A stretch of DNA of 64,000 bases from an uncultured Muribaculaceae bacterium. GTDB lineage: Bacteria > Bacteroidota > Bacteroidia > Bacteroidales > Muribaculaceae. Both the position numbers and the translations under genes were made by a program. Location: positions 1 through 64,000 of the forward strand of contig CAJUKU010000008.1 in assembly GCA_910587425.1 (NCBI GenBank), written 5' to 3'. Shown here in pieces: positions 44,857-54,569 of this stretch. Under the pieces are notes generated by a model. It had not been told where the DNA came from, did not search any database, and saw only the letters and a program-made list of their open reading frames with translations. Numbering within the stretch: position 1 is the stretch's first letter; every line of letters starts with the position of its first letter.

Positions 44857-45945
44857 ATGAGATATGACGCTCCGGGAAGCTATCTTCCACCGATCAACCT
44901 TGTAGAGGCACGCGCCGCACATGCCGACGTAGCAACAATCAGCGCACTTGAGGATGAAGCCGTGCGCGACATCATCGACCGTCAGATCGCGGCAGGAATG
45001 CCGGCTGTGACATCAGGCGAGGTGCGCCGCACATCCTGGGATAAGGATTTCTATTCCGGACTTGGGGGAGTGTCTATCGAACACGTGAGCAGCGGCAGTA
45101 TCTATCAGCCCATCGATACGTTTACAGACGTGATGCGGTTCGACGGTCGTATTGCATACAATCCCGGGCATCAGTTCTTCGAGAGCTTCGAGTTCATACG
45201 TGATTATGTAGCCGGACGTGCGCGTTGCCGCCAGACGCTTCCGTCGCCCACGGATCTGTATTTCGACATACTTCAGATGGGTGAGGGCAATATAGCTTCG
45301 GTCTACCCCAGTCCGGACACACTCATCGAGGATATAGCGGAAGCCTATCGCCGTACAGCAGAGCATTTTTACTCGCTAGGGTGCCGTGACATTCTTTTTG
45401 ACGACACAGTGTGCGCACAGATGTGCGACAATACTTTCCTATCGCGCCTAATCATTGCAGGTATCGATGTAAAGCAGTTGAGCGACGACCTGATGCGTCT
45501 GTTGAACCTGTCGGTCGATGGTCTGCCCTCCGATCTCAGTATGGAGATCTATATGTCGGGCGGCACAACGGTGGTGCCGGAATGGATCACGGTCAATAAT
45601 CCCGACAATCCGCTCAAGAATATTCTCCCCAACCTGCATTTCAACGTGTTTTTCCTTCCGTTCACACCGGGCGATGTGGAGCAGCTTGCCGTGCTTGACT
45701 ACCTGCCGAAGGGCGCGAGTGTGGTGCTCGGTCTCATATCAGCCCATTCACCATGGCCGGATGACATCGATGCTGTCGAGACTTCGATAAACACGGCGTT
45801 GCGCTATCTCTCGCCCGCACAACTTGCTATCGGTCCGCAGTGCGGGTTCAAGATGACACATTTCATAATGCGGGGTCTTGTCTATGATGACCAGTGGCGT
45901 AAGCTGCGCACGCTCTCAGAGATAGCACGCGGAATCAGCATCTGA
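44857..45945 (+). CDS. MetE C-terminal-like (methionine synthase II family) protein
   Basis: A 362-residue TIM barrel of the UROD/MetE-like superfamily. GMPAVTSGEVRRTSWDKDFY, LPSPTDLYFD and AIGPQCGFKMTH match stand-alone cobalamin-independent methionine synthase homologues. The final zinc-ligand Cys is present (Cys329), but the usual His-x-Cys motif reads Glu230-Ile-Tyr232, so the zinc site looks incomplete. It may act on another thiol or methyl donor, or have lost methionine synthase function. Single-gene transcript with a canonical promoter. Confidence 0.75.
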   Translation: MRYDAPGSYLPPINLVEARAAHADVATISALEDEAVRDIIDRQIAAGMPAVTSGEVRRTSWDKDFYSGLGGVSIEHVSSGSIYQPIDTFTDVMRFDGRIAYNPGHQFFESFEFIRDYVAGRARCRQTLPSPTDLYFDILQMGEGNIASVYPSPDTLIEDIAEAYRRTAEHFYSLGCRDILFDDTVCAQMCDNTFLSRLIIAGIDVKQLSDDLMRLLNLSVDGLPSDLSMEIYMSGGTTVVPEWITVNNPDNPLKNILPNLHFNVFFLPFTPGDVEQLAVLDYLPKGASVVLGLISAHSPWPDDIDAVETSINTALRYLSPAQLAIGPQCGFKMTHFIMRGLVYDDQWRKLRTLSEIARGISI

Positions 45946-46056
45946 CATTGATGGGGTCAGGTACCGGGGCAATGATACGTCTTATCAATGACGACTTATC
46001 AATGTGGCGGAAATAATTTTTCCGTCGGCATAAGCCGTTAATTGCTGACTATTTGC

Positions 46057-46064
46057 TAACTTTG
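46057..46064 (+). promoter_or_regulatory. -7 element of coaX
   Basis: TAACTTTG only seven bases before the coaX ATG, so the mRNA would be leaderless or nearly so. Confidence 0.6.
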
Positions 46065-46071
46065 TGCCCAA

Positions 46072-46809
46072 ATGTCACTCAACCTAACCATAGACCAGGG
46101 CAATACCGCCGCCAAGATGGCGGTCTGGGACGGCTCCAATATGCTTGACCAGACGATTGAGACAACGCTTACAGCTCACTCAGTCGAGCGGTTTCTCGCA
46201 CCTTACGGAGATGTGGAGCAGGCTATGTATTGCTCTGTAGCATCGCGTGGTAGCGAAATAGTGGCTGCACTCGGCAACCGCATAGCCCGTGTAGAGCGTC
46301 TGTCGGTTTCCACCCCTCTTCCGATAGCTATCGATTACCGCACTCCGGCAACGCTCGGAACCGACCGCATAGCAGCTGCCGTGGGTGCCTGGAGTCAGTT
46401 CGCGGGGGAGTCGCTGCTCGTGGTTGACGCGGGAACCGCCGTGACCTACGATGCTGTAAGTGCCGACGGTCATTTCATAGGTGGTAACATAGCTCCTGGG
46501 ATGCGTATGCGTCTGGAGGCACTGCACCGGTTTACGGCACGTCTGCCCCGGGTGGAGGTGCCGCGTGAGATCAATTACGACACCTTCATGGGTTATGACA
46601 CCCCGTCGGCAATGATTCTCGGTGCGGTGTACGGTATCGTGGGAGCAATCTCATATTACCGCAGCCATCTTCCGGAAGGGACACGTGTGGTCGTGACCGG
46701 CGGTTGGGCTACCGAGCTCAGCAAACTTATGGATTTTGACGTGACAGTCGACACTGACCTGGTAAGCAAGGGTCTTAACCGAATCCTACTTTACAATGAA
46801 AATAACTGA
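46072..46809 (+). CDS. coaX: Type III pantothenate kinase
   Basis: A 245-residue ASKHA-fold kinase for the first step of coenzyme A synthesis. N-terminal phosphate loop LTIDQGNTAAKMAVWDG (Asp-x-Gly-Asn-Thr), GTDRIAAAVGAW, and VVDAGTAVTYD are diagnostic of CoaX. Its end overlaps the next gene by 14 bases. Confidence 0.95.
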   Translation: MSLNLTIDQGNTAAKMAVWDGSNMLDQTIETTLTAHSVERFLAPYGDVEQAMYCSVASRGSEIVAALGNRIARVERLSVSTPLPIAIDYRTPATLGTDRIAAAVGAWSQFAGESLLVVDAGTAVTYDAVSADGHFIGGNIAPGMRMRLEALHRFTARLPRVEVPREINYDTFMGYDTPSAMILGAVYGIVGAISYYRSHLPEGTRVVVTGGWATELSKLMDFDVTVDTDLVSKGLNRILLYNENN

Positions 46810-48043
46810 AAAGTTACATGCGGCATCAGCAGCCGCACTCATCGCACTATGCATCGCTCCGGCTGTGGCGCAGAACACCACCAGCCCCTACTCACGTTTC
46901 GGCTACGGACTGCTGCGCGACAATGCCACAAGCGCACAGACCCAGATGGGTGGCGTGGGCTACGCCATGCGCAGTGGCAGACAGATCAATGTGATGAACC
47001 CGGCATCATACGCCCGCATTGATTCGCTGACGTTCCTTTTTGACATGGGTGTCACCACGTCTTTCATAAACTCCAATGATAACGGAACTACTCTGAACCA
47101 GAAGGGGGGCGGTCTGGATTACGTGACGATGCAGTTTCCTGTCGGCAGCCGTTTCGGAGCGAGCGTCGGTCTGCTTCCTTACTCATCTGTAGGTTACGCT
47201 TTCGGTTCAGAGATCAAGAACGGAAGCAGCAGCCGCGAGGGTGTCGGCGGTTTCAACCAGTTATATCTTGGATTTGCCGGTAAGATATATGGTGGACTGA
47301 CAGCCGGTTTCAACCTGTCGTATCTCTTCGGATCAAACACGCACGATGTGTTCGCGTACACTGATGCCGGTTCGACGGCGGTGTTCGAGCAGGTGCTCCG
47401 CGTGCGCGACTGGCATCTGCAGCTCGGTCTGCAATACGGACTGAATGTGGGGCGTGACCGCACTGTCGGAATCGGTCTGACATACTCGCCCGGAAAAGAT
47501 CTGCGCGGCGACGGTAGTGTAGTGAAATACAATCTCTCGGTCAATGAGACTCCTGACACTGTGCAGACTCTGAAACTCAACAAGAATTTCTCGTTGCCCG
47601 ATACTTGGGGCGTAGGTGTCAACTACCAGTGGGGTAATCGGCTGATGGTCGAGGCTGACGTGACTTATCAGCCCTGGAGCAAAGCAAAATTCGCCAAAAT
47701 GTCGGATTTCCCGGCAACACGCTTTGCCGACCGTTATAAGATTGCTGTCGGCGCGCAGTACCGTCCGCGCGACCGTGGCAATTATCTACAGAGCATACAG
47801 TACCGCGCAGGTGCATTCTTCAACCGTGACTATATGATGGTTGGCGACAACAATGTGCGTGAATATGGTGTGGCATGTGGTTTCGGACTTCCCACCCTCT
47901 CGACAAAAACCATAATAAGCCTCGGTTTCGAGTACCGTCACCGGCAGGCTCATCCCACCCCTCTGCTGAAGGAGAATTATTTCAGCATAACACTGGGTGT
48001 GAACTTCAACGAGGTGTGGTTCATGAAGCGTAAGATTGAATAA
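46796..48043 (+). CDS. Outer-membrane beta-barrel protein (FadL-like)
   Basis: A 415-residue exported protein: signal peptide ending APAVAQN, then SPYSRFGYGLL and QMGGVGYAMRSGRQINVMNP (an Asn-Pro-Ala-Ser motif typical of FadL/PorV-like barrels), followed by alternating amphipathic strands to the end. Placement between coaX and lptC is a recurrent Bacteroidetes order. Substrate unknown. Confidence 0.75.
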   Translation: MKITEKLHAASAAALIALCIAPAVAQNTTSPYSRFGYGLLRDNATSAQTQMGGVGYAMRSGRQINVMNPASYARIDSLTFLFDMGVTTSFINSNDNGTTLNQKGGGLDYVTMQFPVGSRFGASVGLLPYSSVGYAFGSEIKNGSSSREGVGGFNQLYLGFAGKIYGGLTAGFNLSYLFGSNTHDVFAYTDAGSTAVFEQVLRVRDWHLQLGLQYGLNVGRDRTVGIGLTYSPGKDLRGDGSVVKYNLSVNETPDTVQTLKLNKNFSLPDTWGVGVNYQWGNRLMVEADVTYQPWSKAKFAKMSDFPATRFADRYKIAVGAQYRPRDRGNYLQSIQYRAGAFFNRDYMMVGDNNVREYGVACGFGLPTLSTKTIISLGFEYRHRQAHPTPLLKENYFSITLGVNFNEVWFMKRKIE

Positions 48044-48067
48044 TCGCTGCAGTTCCTGACCATCCGC

Positions 48068-48790
48068 GTGCGTCCGTACAGTGCCATAATAGCAGTCGCC
48101 ACGCTTGCAGGACTTGCCGCCTGCGGTGGTGATGACACCAAGGACATGGCTGAGAACGTCGATCCGGAGACGTTTGCCACCATGACCACGTGCGACGTGC
48201 AGACACTTGTGTCGGACTCCGGCATCACCCGCTACCGCATAATTGCGCCTCTGTGGCTTGTCTATGATGAAGCCCGCGAGCCTTACTGGCGTTTCCCGAA
48301 AACGCTGCATCTGGAGCGTTTTGATCCGCAGCTGCGCATAGAGGCTACAGTAGATTGTGACTCGGCGATTTACTTCAAGAACAAACAGCTATGGCGGCTT
48401 GATGGGAATGTGCATGTGCTCAACACTTTGGGCGAACGTTTTCTCACCGAGCAACTTTTTTGGGACCAGCGTAACGAGAAGGTTTATTCCGACTCGTTCA
48501 TCCATATAGAGCGCGCCGACCGTACGTTGGAGGGATATGGGTTCGAGAGCAATCAGCGTATGACGCGTTTCACCGTGCGCAATGTTTCGGCTATCCTTCC
48601 GGCATCCCAGTTCTCACCGGGTCAGCAGCGCGATTCTGTCGGTCAGGGCGTTAATGCTCAGGACAGTCTGCGGGAGGAGATGCAACAAAATGCTCCCTCG
48701 GAGGTTCTACCTGTTGAGACCCCGGTAGCCGACAGCGTACCGTCGTCAAAGACTTTACGCCGTAAGCCGGTAAAGCCACGTAACAGTTGA
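48068..48790 (+). CDS. lptC: LPS export protein LptC
   Basis: A 240-residue protein starting with GTG. It has a short signal with lipobox LAAC (Cys19), then the LptC/OstA-like beta-jellyroll (GITRYRIIAPLWLVYDEARE, DCDSAIYFKNKQLWRLDGNV, LFWDQRNEKVYSDSF). Bacteroidetes LptC proteins are often lipoproteins and not single-helix anchors. It bridges LptB2FG and LptA in lipopolysaccharide transport. The C-terminal 60 residues are Pro/Ser/Glu-rich. Confidence 0.85.
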   Translation: MRPYSAIIAVATLAGLAACGGDDTKDMAENVDPETFATMTTCDVQTLVSDSGITRYRIIAPLWLVYDEAREPYWRFPKTLHLERFDPQLRIEATVDCDSAIYFKNKQLWRLDGNVHVLNTLGERFLTEQLFWDQRNEKVYSDSFIHIERADRTLEGYGFESNQRMTRFTVRNVSAILPASQFSPGQQRDSVGQGVNAQDSLREEMQQNAPSEVLPVETPVADSVPSSKTLRRKPVKPRNS

Positions 48791-48839
48791 CGGCAAACCG
48801 TACTTATAATGAACTCAACCTTTTGATCATAACCGAACG

Positions 48840-50123
48840 ATGTCACTTACAGTCTGGATCATAATAGCAGCCGTGGCGCTGGTGTTCTCAGCCCTTTTCT
48901 CCGGCACCGAGATTGCATACATCACTTCCGACCGCGTGCGCGTGGAGCTTGATGTCAAGCGAGGCGGGGGAGTGAACTCCATAATAAGCCGCTTCTATGG
49001 CAATCCCGACCTGTTCATATCCACAATACTTGTGGGCAACAACATCATGCTTGTGATCTATGGCATGGGTGCAGCTGAGTTGATCGAGAAGCACTGGCTC
49101 GCAGGATATCATCTGAATGAGGCGCTTGTACTGCTTATATCCACGCTTATCTCGACCGGCATAATACTTATAACAGGTGAGTTTTTCCCGAAGTCTGTTT
49201 TCCGCATAAATCCGAACATATCGCTCAAAGTGTTTGCACTGCCGGTATACTTGTTTTATATTGTGCTTTATCCGGTGTCGCTTTTCACGGCATGGCTCTC
49301 GAAGATGCTCATGAGGCTGTGCGGAATCCGAACGGAACAGCAGCGCATGGGCATGCTTTCTGTCGGTGACCTCAATAGCTATCTTGACAGGACTATCGAT
49401 GAGGTGAATCCGGAGAAGGCGCCGGTGGAGAATGAGGTGAAGATGTTTCACAATGCGCTTGATTTCTCCTCTACACATCTGCGCGACTGCATGCTCCCAC
49501 GCAATGAGATAGTCGCGGTAAATATCGATACAACCGACCGTGATGCATTGAGCCGTCTATTCACATCGTCAGGCAGGAGCAAGATCGTGGTCTATCGTGA
49601 GGATATCGACGATGTGCTCGGTTATATTCATGTAAGCGAACTTTTCAATCCTGAAAGTGATTGGAAAGCCAATATAAAACCTGTGCTATTCGCGCCTGAG
49701 ACGTTGTTAGCCAAGAAGCTGATGCGGCGACTTCTCACCGAGAAGCGTTCGATGGCAGTGGTTGTCGATGAGTTCGGAGGCACCGCCGGGCTTGTGACAT
49801 TGGAGGATCTTGTGGAGGAGATTTTCGGCGACATACAGGATGAGCACGATACCGCCCGCTCACTTGTGCGTGAGATAGAGCCGGGTGTCTTTGAATGCTC
49901 CGGTAGAGTAGAGATAGAATCCTTGCGAGAGAACTATCATCTGGATATTCCGGAAGATGACGATTATCAGACCCTCGCAGGTTATATCCTTCATTCGGTC
50001 GGGCAGATACCTGCAGAGGGTGAGACAATGTCGCTCGACGGCAAACTTTTCACAATTATCCGCCGCACGGCAACGCGTCTTGAGCTTATCCGTATAGCTC
50101 CTGCTCCGGCTGAGCAGGATTGA
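48840..50123 (+). CDS. CNNM/CorC family transporter-associated protein
   Basis: A 427-residue protein with the full domain order: DUF21/CNNM transmembrane domain (about residues 1-185; AAVALVFSALFSGTEIAYIT), a CBS pair (about 205-325; MLPRNEIVAVNIDTTDRDAL), and a CorC_HlyC domain (about 345-425). The family is linked to magnesium and cobalt efflux. It follows lptC by 49 bases and closes this group. Confidence 0.9.
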   Translation: MSLTVWIIIAAVALVFSALFSGTEIAYITSDRVRVELDVKRGGGVNSIISRFYGNPDLFISTILVGNNIMLVIYGMGAAELIEKHWLAGYHLNEALVLLISTLISTGIILITGEFFPKSVFRINPNISLKVFALPVYLFYIVLYPVSLFTAWLSKMLMRLCGIRTEQQRMGMLSVGDLNSYLDRTIDEVNPEKAPVENEVKMFHNALDFSSTHLRDCMLPRNEIVAVNIDTTDRDALSRLFTSSGRSKIVVYREDIDDVLGYIHVSELFNPESDWKANIKPVLFAPETLLAKKLMRRLLTEKRSMAVVVDEFGGTAGLVTLEDLVEEIFGDIQDEHDTARSLVREIEPGVFECSGRVEIESLRENYHLDIPEDDDYQTLAGYILHSVGQIPAEGETMSLDGKLFTIIRRTATRLELIRIAPAPAEQD

Positions 50124-50289
50124 TCTGATTATCATACCCTCATACTTAACGCATATACTTAGGCAGCAGCTATAGCTGCGAGATATCGTATACCCTGATA
50201 ATTTTTATATACTATAAGGTTGTAGTAACGTGTCGCTGCAATCTTATATGGACTGTGTAGATTAGGGGATCTTACAGGAGTTGGTTGTT

Positions 50290-53200
50290 TCACTCGGCAG
50301 CCACGGCGAGCTTTTTCGCATTGGAAAGGGTGCGCTTCCCATTGTGATTTATCTCAGCACGATAGATGTAGATGCCGCGGCTGACGCGTCGACCGGCATT
50401 ATCGTTAAGCCGCCAGATGATGGGAGCTGTAGTGGTCATTGAGCTCGCAACACGTTGGGTCGTGCTCCATACCATGTGCCCCAGCAGGTTGTAAACGCAG
50501 ATCGTAGCGGTGAGATTGGCGTTGGGACTGTTGTGGGTGATGTAGAAATTGGCTTGAGCCGTAGCGGGATTTGCGTCGGTATATATGTCGATAATCTCCG
50601 GTCCGACACGTGAATCAACGGTAAATTCTATGGTCGACTCGGTGCGGTTGCCGGCGGCATCGAAGATTGTAAGTGTCAGTGTATGTTTCCCGTCGGCAAG
50701 TTCCTGTAGGGGATAGGTTATAGTACCGCGATGGTCGCCGGCTGCCGTAGGTGCGAAACGTTGTGCCACATCGTTCATGGCGGCATCATTGTCGATCCGT
50801 ATGGTCATTGTGCGTCCTATGCCGTATGATGACAGATTGAGCGCTGTTTCATCTGATATTACCGCAAAGAGTGTCGGTGAGGATCCGACAGTGGCTCCAT
50901 TGCTGAAATCGGGGGTGTTGAGATACAGTTGCTCAATTACCGGCGGCACTGTATCGGTGGCGGCATATTCGTCGACACCGGTGATATACAGGTTGCGGAA
51001 GATGCCTGTAGCATGTTTGCCGTTTGCCGCTGCATAGAGTGATAGTGTGGCGGGGCGGTAATTGTCGGCTATATTCTGGGGTATGGTGAGGGTGGTGGTC
51101 CATTCACCATTCTTTACGCTGTCGGCAACGGAAGTCAACAACGAACCGTGTGTGTCAAACACGATGCGTCGTCCCTCCGTACCGTCGATATTACGCCCGA
51201 GTGTGATCTGTGAGGTATCGGCATCAAGGAGTGTGAGGGTAAGATTGCCGTTGAAATCAGTATCGGTATCGCCTGACAGGTCAAGTATCCTGCCGCTTAG
51301 CTTGAGCGTCTGTCGTGCGGATGCGTCATACGTACTGTCGGCATGAACCGTCCTGCCTGATAGAGTTGTGACCTCTGCACGCTGTGTTGCAATAGCCGGA
51401 CGCAATGCAGGGTCGCCCATCAGCGCATAGCGCAGTTTGTTTGAATTAGACACTCCTGCGGGTGATGCAAGGCGGTTTTTAGCGTTCTGCAATGATTTTC
51501 CGATAGTGAGGGGATTGCCGTCAGCATCAGTGGTAAAAGCTTGTGCAGCGAGCTCGCATCCGAGCATTGCATTCTCGTTGATGAATACCGGACGTGTAGC
51601 TGATATAGCGGCGATTACGCCTGCTGATGGATTCAGGAGCATACGTTCTGCTCCGGATTGCAGGGCTGCATCCCATTGCATGAAATAGCATGTTGCACCG
51701 AAAAACACCGGCAGACGCCTGTTGCTCAGATTGGCGATGTCGGTAAGCGTCATCACATTCTGCGATGAAAGGTAATAGCGGTTGGCGTGTCCCACATAGT
51801 TCCACCATATGGCTCCGCGGTCGAGATCCTGGTGGAGCATGGTGCGTGCCTGACGGCAGACTCCGCCCTGAATGGGGTATGCATCGAGATAAATCTTGTC
51901 GTAATTAAGAGCCGAGCCGATAGCCGAGGAACGGAACTTCTCTACAAGCTGCTCGGTCTGTGTCATGTGCACTCCGTAGTCGCCGTCGTCGGCAAGCATA
52001 ATTACGTTGTTGCGCCAGTTTCCCTCGGGTGGCGCGGTGACGTAGGCAGTGAGCTTGCGGATGTAATCGTCGGCTTCATCAGCGCTACGTGCAGGAATTC
52101 TTCCGACAGCAATACACATGCGGTCGGACTGCGGGCGCAACCCGGCGTCATCATCTAGCATAGCGAGGTAATCGTCGGTAGTGAACGATATATTTTCATG
52201 CAGACTCTCGCGGCTCTGCCAGACCGGTGTGCGGAAATTGTTGTCGAATGGCGGGGCTGTCGTCAGGCAACGGTTATCGAAGAATCCACGTCCGAGCAGC
52301 AGTACGTAGCCGAGTGAATCTGGATGCAGGTCGTAAGCCATCTTAAGCATACGTCTGAAAGCACCAGGATCCGGTGAACCTGAGCTGAACTCATTGAATA
52401 TCTTACGCTGGTCAATGCATAGAGATGTTATGCCGTCGGTGCGAAGATGCAGTGCGGCTATATCCTGCGCCTGCCGTGAAAGTCCCGGCGCGTGTATGAT
52501 TATCATCTTAGGTGCGGAAGCATGGAGAGTGGAGTGCAGATCTTGTGGATTCACACGCTCCCAGCTGTCGATTCCCGGCAGTTCGGCTTCCGGAAGCCAT
52601 GCTGCGTAGTTGCGTAGGCCGGTATATGGATTTGTTAAGGCTATATTGCCTGTCGAAATCTCGGCGACAGACAGCCGATGCTGATTGCGCGTGTCGGTAA
52701 CATCGAGTACGATAGCCTCTGCTCCGGCATCGGAAATCTGCAGGGATGTGTTGCGCGTTGTAAACTCGATAGATCCGGATGATAGCGACAGCAAGCGGGT
52801 ATAGTTGACCGTTACGGCATCGATATTGGCGGCATGAAGCAGTCCTGTAGCTGAGAATCTGAATGTGAGATTCAGTTGCGCGGACGATGGGGTGAACGTT
52901 ATATCCACAGGTGTCAGTGATCCGTATGTATTGTCGGCGACAGCTGGTAAGGTGGCACCACCTTCCGGTGTAAGCGTGCCGGAATCATCTGAAATGACGA
53001 TTTTTCCCGTTCCGGTGGTGCGTGTGGCTATCGTGGCTGTCATGTGAGCCTCTGTGCCGGAGGCGAGTCCTTCGAGCGGCATGGTGATCAGTCGTGTAGG
53101 TTGTACGCGCAGGTCTTCGCCGTAGAGTTGTGTGCCGGTGCTGCCGTAGCTTACAAGTTCCTGTTCATGTACTGAAACAGCGTTGGCTGTTTTAGCCGCA

Positions 53201-53679
53201 TCGGCGGTTGATGAAGGGGTGCCTTCGGACTGCAGTTTCAGCGGCTCGCGTGAGTCGGTAAGATAGTAGTAGGCTGCGGTAGTGTATGGATTGGGAGTGA
53301 TAGTGATTAATCCGTCGTCGGTAACTGTGCGGGTCTCCGGTCCATTGGCGTAGAATGAGATTCCCTTTGTTGTAGCGAATACAGGAACCGCTGGGAGATC
53401 GTCAACATAATTCCCGGCTGAGAGATGGTCGCTGATAGTCTCGGCACCATAACCATAGACAGCGACCTTTGATGGATCGGAAAAACCCATATCGCGCAAC
53501 TGTCCGTTGGTAATGGTATGTGGACCGGTGGCACTGACAGCTATCCGTACCCATCTGCCCGATGCAAGGACTGATGAACTGGCGTAGGTCTCAGGTGCAA
53601 AAGCTTGTGCCGTACCGGGGATGAACAGTGCGGCGATAACTAAAAGGTTTATAAATATGGCGGTTAACCTTGTGTACAC
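50290..53679 (-). CDS. porU: Type IX secretion system sortase PorU
   Basis: A 1129-residue C25 (gingipain-type) cysteine peptidase that removes the C-terminal signal of type IX cargo and attaches it to A-LPS. Signal peptide ends GTAQAFAPE. Catalytic His631 (YVGHANRYY) and Cys664 (FFGATCYFMQWD) are present. The C-terminal part carries beta-sandwich domains, ending in a FlgD-like VYNLLGHMVWSTTQ and SRGIYIYRAEINHNGKRTL segment. No porV is next to it. Length matches the family. Confidence 0.93.
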   Translation of the reverse strand: MYTRLTAIFINLLVIAALFIPGTAQAFAPETYASSSVLASGRWVRIAVSATGPHTITNGQLRDMGFSDPSKVAVYGYGAETISDHLSAGNYVDDLPAVPVFATTKGISFYANGPETRTVTDDGLITITPNPYTTAAYYYLTDSREPLKLQSEGTPSSTADAAKTANAVSVHEQELVSYGSTGTQLYGEDLRVQPTRLITMPLEGLASGTEAHMTATIATRTTGTGKIVISDDSGTLTPEGGATLPAVADNTYGSLTPVDITFTPSSAQLNLTFRFSATGLLHAANIDAVTVNYTRLLSLSSGSIEFTTRNTSLQISDAGAEAIVLDVTDTRNQHRLSVAEISTGNIALTNPYTGLRNYAAWLPEAELPGIDSWERVNPQDLHSTLHASAPKMIIIHAPGLSRQAQDIAALHLRTDGITSLCIDQRKIFNEFSSGSPDPGAFRRMLKMAYDLHPDSLGYVLLLGRGFFDNRCLTTAPPFDNNFRTPVWQSRESLHENISFTTDDYLAMLDDDAGLRPQSDRMCIAVGRIPARSADEADDYIRKLTAYVTAPPEGNWRNNVIMLADDGDYGVHMTQTEQLVEKFRSSAIGSALNYDKIYLDAYPIQGGVCRQARTMLHQDLDRGAIWWNYVGHANRYYLSSQNVMTLTDIANLSNRRLPVFFGATCYFMQWDAALQSGAERMLLNPSAGVIAAISATRPVFINENAMLGCELAAQAFTTDADGNPLTIGKSLQNAKNRLASPAGVSNSNKLRYALMGDPALRPAIATQRAEVTTLSGRTVHADSTYDASARQTLKLSGRILDLSGDTDTDFNGNLTLTLLDADTSQITLGRNIDGTEGRRIVFDTHGSLLTSVADSVKNGEWTTTLTIPQNIADNYRPATLSLYAAANGKHATGIFRNLYITGVDEYAATDTVPPVIEQLYLNTPDFSNGATVGSSPTLFAVISDETALNLSSYGIGRTMTIRIDNDAAMNDVAQRFAPTAAGDHRGTITYPLQELADGKHTLTLTIFDAAGNRTESTIEFTVDSRVGPEIIDIYTDANPATAQANFYITHNSPNANLTATICVYNLLGHMVWSTTQRVASSMTTTAPIIWRLNDNAGRRVSRGIYIYRAEINHNGKRTLSNAKKLAVAAE

Positions 53680-53737
53680 TTGTTGACTGTGTTCTCAATC
53701 TATGCGCAGTTCGTATGACTGCTGTCTGAATAACGTA

Positions 53738-54478
53738 TCAAGGGGTGTGATATTGTGCTACCGGGGCAACAAACAAGGAGTCCCATGTTGCGGAATCTCC
53801 GGTAAACACATTCAGATCGGTAAGCCGGTCCACACCGTCGATAATCCCCCGGTGAGAGAATTGCCATATAGTATGGTGATACTTTCCATCCGGTGGGGTA
53901 TTAAACGAGCAGAGCCACAAAGGATACCTCTCGAGCCGGCGGTGTATGAAACGGTCGTAACCATCTTTATTGGTGTACAGGATGACAGTCCACCCCTCAG
54001 ATTTTAACTTGGAAGCCATTGCCTCAATCTCGGCAACAATTGACTCAGTGCTACGGTCGGTAGGATTGGTCCACTCCTCGACATCGATAGCTACAGGCAT
54101 GTCAAGAGGCATTCCGCGGACGCTATTGAGCAGATTTATAGCCTGCATGTAGCCGGGAGTGTCGAAGCGGAAAAAGTGGTAGGCACCGACGCGCAGTCCG
54201 GCACGACGTGCCGCAAGCGCGTTCTGCAGAAACGCCTTGTCCTTGTGCGTGGCTCCCTCGGTAGCCTTTATCATGGCGAAAGAGTACCCGGCGCGCTTCA
54301 CGGCGTTGAAGTCAACATATCCGTTGTGTGCGGATATGTCAATCCCTTTTATTGCGAAAGTGTCGACACCGCGCGGCAACTGTGTCTCGCCTCTGCCGGT
54401 AGCGACGAGCCAGAATATCAGGGTGGCTATCGCGCAGAACACAGCGATAGCCAGAATGCTCATGATGCGGTGTAACAT
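53738..54478 (-). CDS. GH25 lysozyme (N-acetylmuramidase)
   Basis: A 246-residue enzyme with an N-terminal membrane anchor (MSILAIAVFCAIATLIFWLV). Residues about 43-240 are the GH25 barrel: IKGIDISAHNGYVDF, FAMIKATEGATHKDKAF, VGAYHFFRF, AIDVEEW (catalytic Asp/Glu), and TIWQFSHRG. It cuts the glycan strands of peptidoglycan in the periplasm or serves in wall turnover. Confidence 0.92.
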   Translation of the reverse strand: MLHRIMSILAIAVFCAIATLIFWLVATGRGETQLPRGVDTFAIKGIDISAHNGYVDFNAVKRAGYSFAMIKATEGATHKDKAFLQNALAARRAGLRVGAYHFFRFDTPGYMQAINLLNSVRGMPLDMPVAIDVEEWTNPTDRSTESIVAEIEAMASKLKSEGWTVILYTNKDGYDRFIHRRLERYPLWLCSFNTPPDGKYHHTIWQFSHRGIIDGVDRLTDLNVFTGDSATWDSLFVAPVAQYHTP

Positions 54479-54569
54479 TCCACAAAAATAGGAATTTCCT
54501 TGGCAAAATGCAAGAGCAGACTTGAAAAAATAGAGAAGTTGTCTACTAAACGGTGACGACGTCAGTCAT

